A DNA stretch of 64,000 bases from CAVUWL01 sp963700105 (lineage in GTDB: Bacteria > Actinomycetota > Thermoleophilia > Solirubrobacterales > 70-9), in NCBI GenBank assembly GCA_963700105.1, contig CAVOWL010000005.1, positions 304,127 to 368,126 on the forward strand, given 5' to 3'. The notes below the pieces were generated by a model that was given only the letters and a program-made list of their open reading frames with translations, was not told the origin of the DNA and ran no database searches. A program made the position numbers and the translations under genes. Positions 45,483 through 54,813 of this stretch are shown here, in pieces (the stretch's first letter is position 1; each line of letters opens with the position of its first letter).

Positions 45483-46244
45483 ATGACCCATTCATGGCGG
45501 TTCAAAAGCGCAGCCGCGGTCGGAGCATGCGCCGTGGTGGGCGCGATCGGGGGAATCGCCGCCGGCGCCGCGGCCCCATCTCACAACGGCAGAGAAGGCA
45601 AAAACGGCCCGGACGCGCAATCTAGGTGCCCCGCCCCGTCCGCGATCGGGATGGGTGGTCCACCGATGGCCATGTTCGCTTTCGAGGGCCCGCCGGTGCA
45701 CGCCGTCCAGATCGTGCCGAATCAAGCCGGCGATGGCTTCGACACCGTCACAGAGGACTCCGGCACGGTGAAGTCGGTCTCAGGCGACAAACTCACGATC
45801 ACCGAGGGCACCCAAAAAGCCACCTATGGCACGCCGACGCTGACGATTCCAGCCGACGCAACGATTCAGCGCAACGGAGTAAGCGCCAAACTCTCCGAAA
45901 TCCAGACCGGCGACCACGTCGATGTCAGCTCAAGCTCAGACGGCACGACGTCCGTCTTTGCCGTCGGCTCGGGGCAGTGGCCACCGAAGCCGACCATCAA
46001 GCAAGGAGTATCGCCGGGACCGGGCTTTCCGATGTACAACCACCGGGGGCTGCCTCCGCTGGGCCTTCGAATGTACAACCACCGGGGGCCGCCTCCTCCT
46101 AACTTTGCAATTTATAGGAAGGGGGGGCCGCCTCGGCTGGGATTGCGCATTTACAGGAGGGGGGAGCCGCTGCCAGTTGGCGGACCAAGCGGACCGCTCG
46201 CGGAGGGGCGGGTCACCTGTAGCTACCGCGCGCCAGCACCATAG
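45483..46244 (+). CDS. secreted protein with 13-residue C-terminal repeats
   Basis: The 253-residue product has a signal peptide (about residues 1-30) and a small beta-rich domain (about 83-162) reading DTVTEDSGTVKSVSGDKLTIT and IQTGDHVDVSSSSDGT, similar to DUF5666-like exported beta domains. Four tandem 13-residue repeats follow (about 184-235): MYNHRG twice, then IYRKGG and IYRRGE, each followed by PP/LP. The repeats are rich in Y, R, G and P and probably disordered or adhesive. The gene follows the kinase by 63 bp after an AAAGGAG ribosome-binding site, so it may be part of the operon or its target. Confidence 0.68.
   Translation: MTHSWRFKSAAAVGACAVVGAIGGIAAGAAAPSHNGREGKNGPDAQSRCPAPSAIGMGGPPMAMFAFEGPPVHAVQIVPNQAGDGFDTVTEDSGTVKSVSGDKLTITEGTQKATYGTPTLTIPADATIQRNGVSAKLSEIQTGDHVDVSSSSDGTTSVFAVGSGQWPPKPTIKQGVSPGPGFPMYNHRGLPPLGLRMYNHRGPPPPNFAIYRKGGPPRLGLRIYRRGEPLPVGGPSGPLAEGRVTCSYRAPAP
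46032..46187 (+). repeat. tandem 39-bp coding repeats
   Basis: Four units of 39 bp encode the 13-residue repeats of the secreted protein. The first two share a 26-bp block (46032-46057 and 46071-46096) that differs at one base, so that duplication is recent; the last two units have diverged. Confidence 0.7.
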
Positions 46245-46614
46245 CCTAACGCTCCCAAAAGCGCAGCTGAAACCACGCGATGGGGTACGGGCGAGGAGCG
46301 GGACGTCGAAGGCCTCTGCCCGGATTAGGGGAGTGCACTTTGGATGCTCTGAGGGAAACCACAGGGCGTAACGTTTGAGCCAGATAGCGGCGCTTGAGAT
46401 GCGCCCATGCGGGCTGCGAAAGATCACTCTTCGCCGCAAGTGCTCTCGATCTGGTGAAGGTGAATCAGTGGACCTTAACCAAAGTCAACCGTAGTGCCGC
46501 CGAGGGCCTCGCGGCGCTACGGGCAGCGATCGCCGCCTAGCGTGTCTCAGCGCCGGTGTTCGGGCTACCGCGTTCCCACCAGTCGATCGCTTGCTGGTCA
46601 GCCGGGCATCCGCA
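46245..46614. other. intergenic region
   Basis: These 370 bp lie between convergent transcripts and hold no supportable gene or strong terminator hairpin. Confidence 0.35.
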
Positions 46615-46746
46615 TTAACTGCGTTTGGGTGGGCGACATAGACACATCCTCACTGTGGAGTGCGATGAAGCCAAAAACGTCCCGGCTTTCCCAGGTTTGT
46701 TGTAGCTCTCGACGTAGACCGCAGTCCTCTCTCGATCAAGACTCAT
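46615..46746 (-). CDS. possible 43-residue small protein
   Basis: A GGGAGGAG motif is followed by ATG 46746, 12 nt after the stop codon of the FAD oxidoreductase gene on the same strand. The frame encodes MSLDRERTAVYVESYNKPG and ends after 43 residues with a cysteine/arginine-rich tail. The strong ribosome-binding site and operon position favour expression. The sequence resembles no family I know, and a truncated gene start is an alternative. Confidence 0.35.
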   Translation of the reverse strand: MSLDRERTAVYVESYNKPGKAGTFLASSHSTVRMCLCRPPKRS

Positions 46747-46757
46747 CACTCCTCCCT

Positions 46758-48158
46758 TCACGCCTTGGTCGACTCGACTCGGTCCAGCTGCTTCAACCGT
46801 TCGACCGCCGCCCCGACGTGCGTGAGATATCGCTTGACTACGTCTTGAACGTCGGGCTCCGCAGCGTGGTCGGGAAGTGCACGCAGCAGGTTCAGCCGGC
46901 TCTCGGCAATCCATGCCGAGAGGTCGGGTTCACTCAACCACCGCCCCTCCGTTCTCCATGTGCGGCTCATCATCTGCGGCCAGTCCTCGATGCTGCTGGC
47001 GTATGGATTTGGTGGACAGAGCCGGTTCTTATCCGCGTCCTCATCCCAGTGGGCCTCGATGAAGCCGACGAGGGCTGCGTTGAAACAGGGCGAAAGGTGC
47101 CGAACCTCTTGGAGCACGATCCGATCGGGATGGAATACTGGCGTCGCCGCGGCGTTCTTCAGGCCCAGCGCCGTGCAATCCACGTGCAGGATGTCGGGGC
47201 TGGTTTTGATCTCGCCGCGCTCGAGCACAATTCGATCGGCCTCAATCCGCCGCACCCGACCGAGCCTGACCACATCTTCAATCTGCCGCAGTGCTGCTAG
47301 CTCTCCCGCGCTCAGCATCGTGCCCCGGTACATCGTCGCCGGGCACGTCGGGTCGATACGCAAAAGCCGCCCCGAGGCCTCGAGTCGTTCGAAGAGGTCA
47401 TCGATATTGGCCGCATCGGCGCCGGCCTCGACATCTAGTGCGTTCCCCTCCATGATCGCTCCGACCTGCTCCAACGGCTGAAAGTGGCAGCGGTTATAGA
47501 ACCAAGCGTCGCGAGGCCGAACCCAGCGAATCCGATCTGGTCGCACGTCGTTGTCAAGAAGCCAAAGGCAGGCATCGGCGGCCGTCTTGCCTGACCCAAG
47601 GATGGTGTAGGAGCAGTCTGACTGCGCCGCCACCGGCAGATCGTTGATGGGAATGAGCCGAACGCCCGGTGTCACCTCGAACGGAACCGCGTGGGTCGCC
47701 GGGATCGATGCCTCCATATATCGAGCATCGACGACCTTGCGACGTACAGCCACATCGTGAACCTCACCGGTGCTCACGTCCCTGACCCGCTCGCCGTCAC
47801 TCCCGGGGGCCAGGTGCTCGTGGCCGGTGAGGACCTGAGTGCGGCCTGTCTTTGCGAGTTGCTCGGCCGCTTCGGCAAAATGCTTGGAGACCTGCTCACC
47901 GCTCGCCCGCTCGTAGAACCCGGCATTCTCCCCTTCCCGGTCGATGTGGTCCTCACCCAGAGCCAGCGAGTTCACGCCGTAGTAGGCGGATGGGGTATGG
48001 AGGCGAACGAACGGATAGGCATCCGCCCAATGACCCCCCGGAGCCTGTCGAGAGTCGATTACCGTCACATCTGCGTCCGCCTCGGCTACCAGCGAGTCGG
48101 CGAACGCAAGCCCCCTTGCACCCGCCCCTACAACCAGATAATCGGTATTGATGAGCAT
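46758..48158 (-). CDS. FAD/NAD(P)-binding oxidoreductase (flavin monooxygenase-like)
   Basis: From ATG 48158 the 466-residue protein has an N-terminal FAD-binding motif GAGARG (residues 11-16) with an acidic residue at the end of the second strand (VTVIDSRQAPGGHW), and a second nucleotide-binding motif GSGKTAAD near residue 188, as in flavin monooxygenases and related oxidoreductases. A C-terminal helical domain is present. The start was chosen for its GGGGAAAGG ribosome-binding site; the frame extends to 48287 without similarity. It is divergent from a methyltransferase gene 305 bp away, suggesting a small tailoring pair, though no biosynthetic core gene is visible. Confidence 0.85.
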   Translation of the reverse strand: MLINTDYLVVGAGARGLAFADSLVAEADADVTVIDSRQAPGGHWADAYPFVRLHTPSAYYGVNSLALGEDHIDREGENAGFYERASGEQVSKHFAEAAEQLAKTGRTQVLTGHEHLAPGSDGERVRDVSTGEVHDVAVRRKVVDARYMEASIPATHAVPFEVTPGVRLIPINDLPVAAQSDCSYTILGSGKTAADACLWLLDNDVRPDRIRWVRPRDAWFYNRCHFQPLEQVGAIMEGNALDVEAGADAANIDDLFERLEASGRLLRIDPTCPATMYRGTMLSAGELAALRQIEDVVRLGRVRRIEADRIVLERGEIKTSPDILHVDCTALGLKNAAATPVFHPDRIVLQEVRHLSPCFNAALVGFIEAHWDEDADKNRLCPPNPYASSIEDWPQMMSRTWRTEGRWLSEPDLSAWIAESRLNLLRALPDHAAEPDVQDVVKRYLTHVGAAVERLKQLDRVESTKA

Positions 48159-48463
48159 GACCTTTCCCCTGGATTGGTGCTGAAGCAAGGTATCCCGAAA
48201 AGGAAGGAGAAAATAGCCGATACTCGCGTCCACGGGAACGATCGGGCTCGCCGGTCGTGGCAAGCTGACCCGAGCCAAAAAGGTCACTGTGCCGTTCTAG
48301 GGAAGCTCGGGAGCCGACCCCGAAGGGGGGGGCGCTATCTACCTGCTGTTTGGAGCGAACGGCTTCGGCACCCCCGACTGTCCGCCTTCCAGGAGTGCTC
48401 GAGCCGTTGTCAGGTGAGTCGCGTGACGCTACGCTATAGGCTGATCGGCGGAGGAGTGTTGAG

Positions 48464-49369
48464 GTGGAGCATCGGTCGATAACGCAACAACAGCGCGCAG
48501 GTGCGGTGGCGCTCGCCAACGAAGAAGCGGTGCGGGCGTGGGACACGGTCCTGTATGAGCGGTGGAAGTCAAACCGAAAAGTGTTCGTGGGCGCGCTGGA
48601 AGAGGTGACCGAGGAGGTCTTTGAGCTCTTTCCCCCTCCCGAGCGTGGGCGCTGCATCGACATCGGGTGCGGCTTCGGCGAGACAACACAGCGGCTGGCT
48701 GAGCTCGTTGGTCGTGAAGGCTTCGCACTCGGCACCGATTCCTCGCCGCGGTTCATCGAGGACGCCCGTCGCGAGGCCGCCGAGGCGTTTGTCGAGAACG
48801 TTGCGTTTGAGACCGCCGATGCGCAGACGGCCGAGTGGGATCCCATCTACGACTACGCCTTTTCGCGCATGGGGACGCAGTTCTTCGCCGCACCGGTTCC
48901 GGCTATGCGGGCGATCCGCGGCGCGCTCATGCCCGGCGGTCGGCTCGCCAAGGTCTGCTGGCGCCGGAAGGCCGATAGCCCGTTATGGGCGGAGACCGAG
49001 CAGGTCGTTGAGCAGTTCCTCTCGCGCCCTGAGGAGTACGTGGTCGACACCTGCGGTCCCGGGCCATTCTCGCTCGGTAACCCCGAGACCACCCGTGGGA
49101 TTCTCGAGGCCGCCGGGTTCGATCAGGTTGAGCTTCATCGCAGCGACTTCGATTACTTCATGGGCGCGGACATGGACGAGGCGATCGACTCCTTGCTCGC
49201 AATCGGACCCGGCGCAGAGCTGATCCGCCTAAACGGCGAGTATGGGGAGAGCCGTCGAGGCGAAATCGCCGAGGCCCTGAGGGACCACTACGCCAAGTGG
49301 CAGAAGCCCGACGGCTCCATAGTCGGCCGCGGTTCCGTCTGGATCGTTGCGGCCGAGAACCCCGGATAA
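48464..49369 (+). CDS. class I SAM-dependent methyltransferase
   Basis: The 301-residue enzyme begins at GTG 48464 behind a GGAGG-type ribosome-binding site. Motif I is CIDIGCGFGE (residues 64-73), followed by an acidic post-I residue (GTDSSPRF) and AMRAIRGALMPGGRLAKVCW, as in UbiE/arsenite-type methyltransferases. The substrate is unknown; a small molecule is most likely. Its last 228 bp exist as a second, inverted copy at 55917-56144 with only two base differences. Confidence 0.9.
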   Translation: MEHRSITQQQRAGAVALANEEAVRAWDTVLYERWKSNRKVFVGALEEVTEEVFELFPPPERGRCIDIGCGFGETTQRLAELVGREGFALGTDSSPRFIEDARREAAEAFVENVAFETADAQTAEWDPIYDYAFSRMGTQFFAAPVPAMRAIRGALMPGGRLAKVCWRRKADSPLWAETEQVVEQFLSRPEEYVVDTCGPGPFSLGNPETTRGILEAAGFDQVELHRSDFDYFMGADMDEAIDSLLAIGPGAELIRLNGEYGESRRGEIAEALRDHYAKWQKPDGSIVGRGSVWIVAAENPG

Positions 49370-49371
49370 CA
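49144..49371 (+). repeat. source copy of a 228-bp inverted duplication
   Basis: This segment covers the last part of the methyltransferase gene and its stop codon. It recurs inverted at 55917-56144. By reading base for base I find two differences (an A/G change that turns an Ile codon into Met, and one silent C/T). Confidence 0.9.
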
Positions 49372-49827
49372 ATTCGATCCGCCTGAATCGCGTTGGCTCG
49401 GTCGAGAAGATCTGAGGGCCGGAATGGTGCCTGTGGGTGCTGGCACGATCGATTACCGGCGGTCGTTTCCTCCCTGGTTGGGCGAGCGCCCATTCGACCC
49501 GAAGGAGCGGCTCCTACCGACTCAGTATCGCCAGGATAAAGAGGCGCCTCCGGCCCCGCCTCTCCTCGCCGACCAGTTAGAGAGCCCGGGCAGCAACGCC
49601 CGTTGGGATAGCCGCGAGGTGGGCGAGACCAGCGGATGGCCTGAGAGAAAATTCGACTGCAGCGCGCCGAGGGCCACGCCAGGATGCGCCAACTGCCTGG
49701 AGCGAAGGCGAGATCGGGCTAAAGCTGACGAGCTCTACTCAGAGGGGGTTCGTCGACCAAGATCAAATATGCGTCTCCGGATGCCTGCTTGATGCCTCGC
49801 AGCGATCGAGCTTGGTAACGTCGCCCA
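49372..49827. other. intergenic region
   Basis: These 456 bp hold no supportable gene; a 122-codon frame from 49424 is low-complexity and lacks a ribosome-binding site. Confidence 0.35.
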
Positions 49828-50337
49828 ATGAATATCCGTGAGCGGCGCTCGGTCTGCGTAGCCGGATGTGGGCTTCTGGCCCTCGTTACGGTTTTTTCGA
49901 CATTGGGGTACGGGTCAATTGCCGCTTCGCTGGCGGCACCTCCGGCGCGTGCGGCTGTACTCGGATCTAAGAGCTCGATGTCGAGCGCACGGCTGTGGAC
50001 AGCGCTGGACAGGAATGTCACCTGCGGTGTTGCGATCCACCCGGTCAACTCGCCGCCGATGCAGCTGCTCTGTAGCGGCAAACACGTGCCTGCCCCGAAG
50101 ACCAAGAGCTTCGGCGACCCCGGCTTCGTCTTTCTGGGATCGACTGGGCATCCGTCGCTCGCGCGGCTCAGCCAAGACACCTTTGTTGGCACAAGGCCGG
50201 TGGCGCTCAGCCAGGGGCACAGCTGGAGCGTAGGTCCGATCAGCGTGACCTGCACGATCAGCTCGGGAGCGGTTCGCTGCGCAAACCGCTCCCATCACGG
50301 CTTCAGGATCACGAAGAGTTCCTACCGGGCGTTCTGA
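49828..50337 (+). CDS. secreted cysteine-containing protein of unknown function
   Basis: The 169-residue product has a signal peptide (about residues 1-43). The mature part shows two C-x-n-C pairs (NVTCGVAIHP with MQLLCSGKH, and SVTCTISSGAVRCANRS), a pattern common in small exported beta-proteins of actinobacteria such as those labelled DUF6636. The final segment VRCANRSHHGFRIT fits that group. The function is unknown. It stands alone just before the tRNA-like repeat. Confidence 0.62.
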   Translation: MNIRERRSVCVAGCGLLALVTVFSTLGYGSIAASLAAPPARAAVLGSKSSMSSARLWTALDRNVTCGVAIHPVNSPPMQLLCSGKHVPAPKTKSFGDPGFVFLGSTGHPSLARLSQDTFVGTRPVALSQGHSWSVGPISVTCTISSGAVRCANRSHHGFRITKSSYRAF

Positions 50338-50420
50338 GGCCCCGCCACCCTTTCGCCGTAGCGCTTTGAGAGGCCGCCTCCCTTGTTTCACGGACCTCTT
50401 CGTCCTCAGCACGCTTTGGC

Positions 50421-50635
50421 TTGTGAGGGGCTTTCCGGCGATACCCCGAGCAGGATTCGAACCTGCGGTCCACTCCTCAGGAGGGGATCTAGGGGCTTCA
50501 CAAAGATGACTCTAAACCGCTCAATCCCTGCCATTTCGCACCATTCTGGAAAGACATAGGAAGTCAGCAAAGGACGCAGGAGCCCGAATTTGTTCCTACC
50601 TCGTCGTTTAGTCTTCGCCAGTGTGTAGGCCTCCC
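50421..50635 (-). repeat. ~215-bp repeat with the 3' half of a tRNA-Arg(CCU)-like gene (left copy)
   Basis: On the minus strand, 50490-50442 folds as the 3' half of a tRNA: anticodon loop CTCCTGA (anticodon CCT), a 5-nt variable loop, a perfect T arm GCAGG-TTCGAAT-CCTGC and acceptor strand TCGGGGT. The 5' acceptor and D arm are missing, so it is not a working tRNA. About 145 bp on its 5' side also match the right copy at 63753-63968 (roughly three quarters identical by eye). A tRNA 3' half is the usual attachment core of integrative elements. Confidence 0.65.
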
Positions 50636-50854
50636 GGGACCGCAGCGTCCTTCGCCACTTGCCTCCCGCCAGCACGCTCGAGCCTGCCGACAAAAACGGC
50701 CAAGCGGGCGCGCTAGGGCTTTGACCGCGTCAACCCGCTCTGGATCTCGGCGGCGAGCAGCTCTGCTGCAGTGATAACGATGTAAGTAGCTCGCGTCCAC
50801 GCGCACCTGCCACCTGAACCAGTTGCCCATTGGCTTCGCGCACCGCGCCTTTTC
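50636..50854. other. intergenic region after the left repeat
   Basis: No gene or recognised signal between the repeat and the permease gene end. Confidence 0.3.
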
Positions 50855-52186
50855 TTATCGACCGCTAGGAGGCACCGGGGCGGGGTCGGTCTGCGTCAGG
50901 ATCTCCCGGAAGGTTCGCCCGGTTGTTCGGCGATAAACGATCTCGAATATGAAGCTCCCCGCCAGGGTCACGCCGAGAGCAACCGCTGATGTTGGAGCCG
51001 CGCTGACCATGTAATGGATGAGGACAACGAACAGGGAAAGGCATGTGAGAGCCGACGCCACGACCGGCCAGGCTTTGGCCCCCGTCTGCTCTCGAATCCT
51101 TACGTGGCCGATGTTGACCGCCGAGTACACCAGCAGGAACCCTGCGCTCCCCATCGCGGCAACGGCACTCAAGGGGAAGAGCAGGACGAACATCAGGACT
51201 AACCCGGATGTGATGAAGAGACCCTCAACATCGCGACCCCAGAGGGTGCGGTCGAAAGTCGGCGGGAGGCCACCGTTCTTGGCGATTTGATAGGCGACGT
51301 TCGTCGACCCGAACAGGGTGGCGTTCACTGCGGATGCCGTCGAGAGAAGCGCCGCGATCACTATCAGCCTGAAACCCGCTTGGCCCAAGGATGGCTTGGC
51401 GGCGACGGCTAGGGCAGAGTCTCCGAGTCCTTTGAGCACATCGAGCGGCACATTGGTCACCACGCCGGTGGCGACGAGCACGTAGATCACGAGTGTGATC
51501 GCCACGCTGCCGTATATCGCCCGCGGCAGCTCGCGCCGCGGGCTCGCCATGTTGGCTGCGGCGTTGGTGATCAGCCCGAAGCCCTCATAGCCGACGAACA
51601 ACACTCCGGCCCCGGTGAAGATCGCTAGAGGCCCGGGCCAGGTGGCTGACGACAGGCGAGAGGCTCCGCCTCCCGGTAGCGAGATGAACGCGGCTCCGAT
51701 GAACAGGATGAGGATGGCGACCTTGATGATTACGATCACGGACTCCGCTCGGCCCATGATCCGGCTGCCGAGAAAGTTGATCACCGTGAAGGCGAGCACG
51801 ACTGCCACCGCCCACACCTTGAGTGGCAGATGAATGAACGTCGCGGCATACGCGCCGAACCCCGTCGCGTAAAGGGCAATAGTAATTATGTAGCTGAAAT
51901 ATTGGAAGAGGTTGAGTGACCCGGAGAGAACCCCTGCGCCGTAGCCGCGCACGATGAACGTGACGGGCCCTCCGACGCTCGGGAACGTCCTGCCGAGCGC
52001 GACGTAGCTGTATGCGGCGAGGCCAGCGACGACTCCTCCGATCGCGAACGAAAGCGGCATCGCGGAGCCGGAGATGCTTGCCACGACCCCGAGAATCGAG
52101 AAGATCCCGGCACCGATCATGCCGCCGACCCCGATGCTCAGGGCAGCAACCAGCCCGATGTCTGCCTTCCGCGGTGAGTCTGGCAT
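50855..52186 (-). CDS. APC-family amino acid permease
   Basis: The 443-residue protein has 12 hydrophobic helices and the APC signature in the first: SIGVGGMIGAGIFS (residues 17-30). A second hallmark is the helix-6 region TGAGVLFVGYEGFGLITNAAANM. This family imports amino acids or polyamines with protons or by exchange at the cytoplasmic membrane. The substrate is not evident. The gene stands alone; it begins at ATG 52186 and has a short cytoplasmic tail rich in arginine and proline. Confidence 0.92.
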   Translation of the reverse strand: MPDSPRKADIGLVAALSIGVGGMIGAGIFSILGVVASISGSAMPLSFAIGGVVAGLAAYSYVALGRTFPSVGGPVTFIVRGYGAGVLSGSLNLFQYFSYIITIALYATGFGAYAATFIHLPLKVWAVAVVLAFTVINFLGSRIMGRAESVIVIIKVAILILFIGAAFISLPGGGASRLSSATWPGPLAIFTGAGVLFVGYEGFGLITNAAANMASPRRELPRAIYGSVAITLVIYVLVATGVVTNVPLDVLKGLGDSALAVAAKPSLGQAGFRLIVIAALLSTASAVNATLFGSTNVAYQIAKNGGLPPTFDRTLWGRDVEGLFITSGLVLMFVLLFPLSAVAAMGSAGFLLVYSAVNIGHVRIREQTGAKAWPVVASALTCLSLFVVLIHYMVSAAPTSAVALGVTLAGSFIFEIVYRRTTGRTFREILTQTDPAPVPPSGR

Positions 52187-52916
52187 CTGCTCGCCGGCTC
52201 GCTCGACGTGACTGACCCTAGCGAACGACGGACACTGTGGTATCGAGAAGGTCGCTGGGGGTTCGCGAAGGCCCGGCTGCGGGTAGATTTCGGCTGCAGA
52301 TTGCCCAAGTCCCCGATCCGGGCAAGGCTATGCCCGAACTGGTGGAGTATCCCGAGGATGGCACGATCCAGGCCCTGACCTGAAGCCGGTTCGATTCCCC
52401 CAGGCCGACGAAGACCCGGCCGCCTGAATCTGCGGTTCAAGCGCGCCAGAACCAGGCTCGCCAGGCTATACGGTCACGATCTCGCAACTCGCCAAAGCGG
52501 GAATGTCTCGTCGCTCGCCGATGACACGAACTCTCGCACGGAAAAGCCGCACGCGGTCGGGCTCGTCCTGGGATCGGTGCGTGGCTAGGCAGCCATGCGG
52601 ATCTCGATCGCTCAATGTGTAAAGACAGGACCCGACAACTGGTCGCTCCCATATCTGAGGACCGAAGTAATCTGACCCCAACCGACTCGTGTCGCTGATC
52701 GGCTTCACTTCGGGCGGGAAGCGAGCGGGTGGATGCAGGCCGAATCGACGCCTGGTTTCATCCAACTCAGGAGTACCTCTGGCTCCGTCGGCAGGAGCCA
52801 GCTTTCGGCTTTGCGGGCCTCCGACCCCGTGACGGCGAAGAAGCGCCGCGTGAGCAAACAGCAGGTCACGACCTCATATTCGATCGGCGGCGCGAGCGCG
52901 CCACGCGCATGGAAAA
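52187..52916. other. long intergenic region
   Basis: These 730 bp contain the permease promoter region and no supportable gene. A 99-codon frame on the minus strand (52765-52466) has fairly normal composition but no ribosome-binding site or recognisable family, and could be a remnant. Confidence 0.35.
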
Positions 52917-52946
52917 CCGGGGGCGCCCTCGGTAGGGCGCCCCCGG
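52917..52946 (-). terminator. strong intrinsic terminator after the VOC gene
   Basis: CCGGGGGCGCCCT and AGGGCGCCCCCGG form a perfect 13-bp stem with a CGGT tetraloop, 9 bp beyond the VOC gene stop on the minus strand. On that strand the hairpin is followed by TTTT, giving a standard Rho-independent terminator. Confidence 0.85.
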
Positions 52947-52955
52947 TGAGGCGCG

Positions 52956-53384
52956 CTAGGCCGTGGCAAATTGCGGCGCGAGCTGAGCCAGCCGCAACTG
53001 GTTACCGGACGGGTCGCGCAGCCCACAATCGCGACCGTAAGGCATGTCGGTAGGCGCCGTTGTGAACTCCACCCCGGCCTCGCTGAGGCGCTTGTAATCG
53101 GTGTCCACGTCTTCGGTCACCAGGAATACCGTCCCGGCGAACCCCTTAGCCATCAACGATCGGACCTGGTCGGCGGTCTCTGAGTCCATCACCGGCGAGC
53201 CCGGGATCGCCATCAGCACGACGGCGAACTCGGGTTGGCTCGGAGGGCTGACCGTCAGCCAGCGGAAGGCACCAAGCTCGGGCATCGTGACGTCGCTGCG
53301 GACCTCCCAGCCGAGCTTGCCAACGTAGAAGTCGAGCGCCTCGTCCTGGTCGTGGACCCAAAGCTGTGCGTTTTGTACTCGCAT
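52956..53384 (-). CDS. VOC-family (glyoxalase/bleomycin-resistance) protein
   Basis: The 142-residue protein has the paired beta-alpha-beta-beta-beta units of the vicinal-oxygen-chelate fold: VQNAQLWVHDQDEALDFYVGKLGWEV in the first, and GTVFLVTEDVDTDYKRLSEAGVEF with GLRDPSGNQLRL in the second. Family members are metal-dependent lyases, isomerases or resistance proteins. ATG 53384 was chosen because an AAAGGA ribosome-binding site precedes it and the family starts here. An AraC-type regulator lies directly upstream in the same direction and probably shares the transcript. Confidence 0.88.
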   Translation of the reverse strand: MRVQNAQLWVHDQDEALDFYVGKLGWEVRSDVTMPELGAFRWLTVSPPSQPEFAVVLMAIPGSPVMDSETADQVRSLMAKGFAGTVFLVTEDVDTDYKRLSEAGVEFTTAPTDMPYGRDCGLRDPSGNQLRLAQLAPQFATA

Positions 53385-53445
53385 CGTTGTTCCTTTCAGT
53401 GGTGTGCTGAGAGGCAGGCTAATCTGCCGCCGCCGCCCCGTCTTC

Positions 53446-53853
53446 TCATTTTGTGCTGTGTTGTGGGCGACCGTATAGGCGCATGTAACAGGCAGGGACA
53501 ATGACCTGGGCGGAGGCCGGCGGGAAGCTTGCGCGGTACTCCGTTGGCGTCTTGTCGAAGTGGCGCTTGAAGCTGGTGGTGAACGACCCCAGCCCGACCA
53601 GTCCGACGTCAAGGCAGATCTCGCTCACCGACCGGTCAGTGTTGCGCAGGAGCGCGGCGGCACGCTCGAGCCGGCGGGTCATCAAGTAGGCTTTTGGTGA
53701 CTCGCCGAATGTTCGGCTGAACTCGCGGCTGAAGTGCGCCCGCGACAGCCCGGCGGCGGCCGCCATCTCGCAGACGCCGATTGGGTCGGCGTAATGGCGG
53801 TCTGCGAGATCGCGTGCGCGCAACAGATGCCTGGCAGGCGGCACCGGGGTCAT
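53446..53853 (-). CDS. short AraC-family transcriptional regulator
   Basis: This 135-residue protein is essentially the AraC DNA-binding domain alone: two helix-turn-helix units, the first with EMAAAAGLSRAHFSREFSRTFGESPKAYL, the second with VSEICLDVGLVGLGSFTTSFKRHFDKTPTEYR. No ligand-binding domain is attached, so it may respond through abundance or another protein, like SoxS/MarA types. It lies 62 bp upstream of the VOC gene on the same strand; the pair recurs in actinobacteria and the regulator probably controls the VOC gene. Confidence 0.9.
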   Translation of the reverse strand: MTPVPPARHLLRARDLADRHYADPIGVCEMAAAAGLSRAHFSREFSRTFGESPKAYLMTRRLERAAALLRNTDRSVSEICLDVGLVGLGSFTTSFKRHFDKTPTEYRASFPPASAQVIVPACYMRLYGRPQHSTK

Positions 53854-54030
53854 GCGGCCAGGCTATACCGCTTGTGCGAGTGCCCACCGATCAGAGATCC
53901 GTACCGTGACCTATTGATGTGGACACCCCATTGCAAAAGCAGGGCAGAGTTCCATGGCCGATGCCCCGGCAATTTGATGAATGCGACCACTAGCTGCAGA
54001 GAGGCCGAAGTCGGCGGTACTCAAGTCACC

Positions 54031-54780
54031 GTCGACCTGGAGGCCACGATGCACGCCGACCTCGACACTCTCTGCACAGCGGTTATTGCACGGCAGACGA
54101 TCTCCTGCCTGAGAAGCCCGGAAATGCACGTTGTAGAGTCAGCGACGCCGAGATCGCCGCGCTCTGCGTTGCCCAGGCGATCATGGGCATCCTCTCCGAT
54201 TGGCGCTTTCTCGCAGTCGCCCGAAAGCGCCTCGCTCACCTCTTCCCAGAGCTGCCCCAACAGCCCGGCTTTCACAACCGAAGGGCTCGCCTGAGCGAGA
54301 CGATCGAGTGGCTTATCGGTGTCTTCGCAGCTGAACCCCCCGGCTTTAGCGATCAGCTGCTGCTGATCGACTCCACCCCGCAGGAGTGTGCCCGCTCGGT
54401 TGAGACGACACGCAGATCGGCGCTTGCCGAGGCGGCCGACTACGGTTACTGTGCCTTGCATTCGCGCTTCTTTTGGGGCTTTCGACTGCACGGCCTCTTC
54501 GCCCCAGACGGTACCCCCAGGGCCTTCACCCTCACCTCTCCCAAGCGCGATGAGCGTGAGGTGGGGGTCGAGCTATTGAGGCGCGCCAACCGGGTCGGCG
54601 AGGAGATCGTGATCGGCGACAAAGGCTATGCGGGACGGGAGTTCGCTGAGGCTGTCAGAGAGCTCGAAGCCACGATCGTTCGACCGGCTCGAAAGGACGA
54701 GCCCGACACCACCAATCATCTCGCCCCGATCCGCCAGCGGGTTGAGCGACCCAGTCGCGCCCTGGTCGACCACGTCGCCC
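54031..54780 (+). pseudogene. IS982-family transposase pseudogene
   Basis: The translated sequence follows IS982 transposases: VDLEATMHADLDTLCTAV, then in another frame YCTADDLLPE, SDAEIAALCVAQ, LLLIDSTPQECARS (first catalytic Asp), YGYCALHSRFFWGF, EIVIGDKGYAGREF (second Asp) and HLAPIRQRVE. One base appears to be missing near 54084, which shifts the frame. After IRQRVE the sequence jumps to RPSRALVDHVA, normally the extreme C-terminus, so about 50 residues are deleted. No stop follows in the expected place and no terminal inverted repeats were identified. The element cannot encode an active enzyme. Confidence 0.8.
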
Positions 54781-54813
54781 GAGTACGTGCAATCAATCAT
54801 CTGTCAATCGCGG

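Noticed and set aside
46494..47300. 268-codon plus-strand frame opposite the FAD oxidoreductase
   Set aside because: Antisense shadow without ribosome-binding site or recognisable domain.
50441..50490. Annotating the tRNA-Arg(CCU)-like sequences as functional tRNA genes
   Set aside because: The 5' acceptor strand and D arm are absent within 100 bp at both copies, and the anticodon stem has a mismatch.
52466..52765. 99-codon minus-strand frame with fairly normal composition
   Set aside because: No ribosome-binding site, no family resemblance and no conserved neighbour; mentioned only within the intergenic entry.
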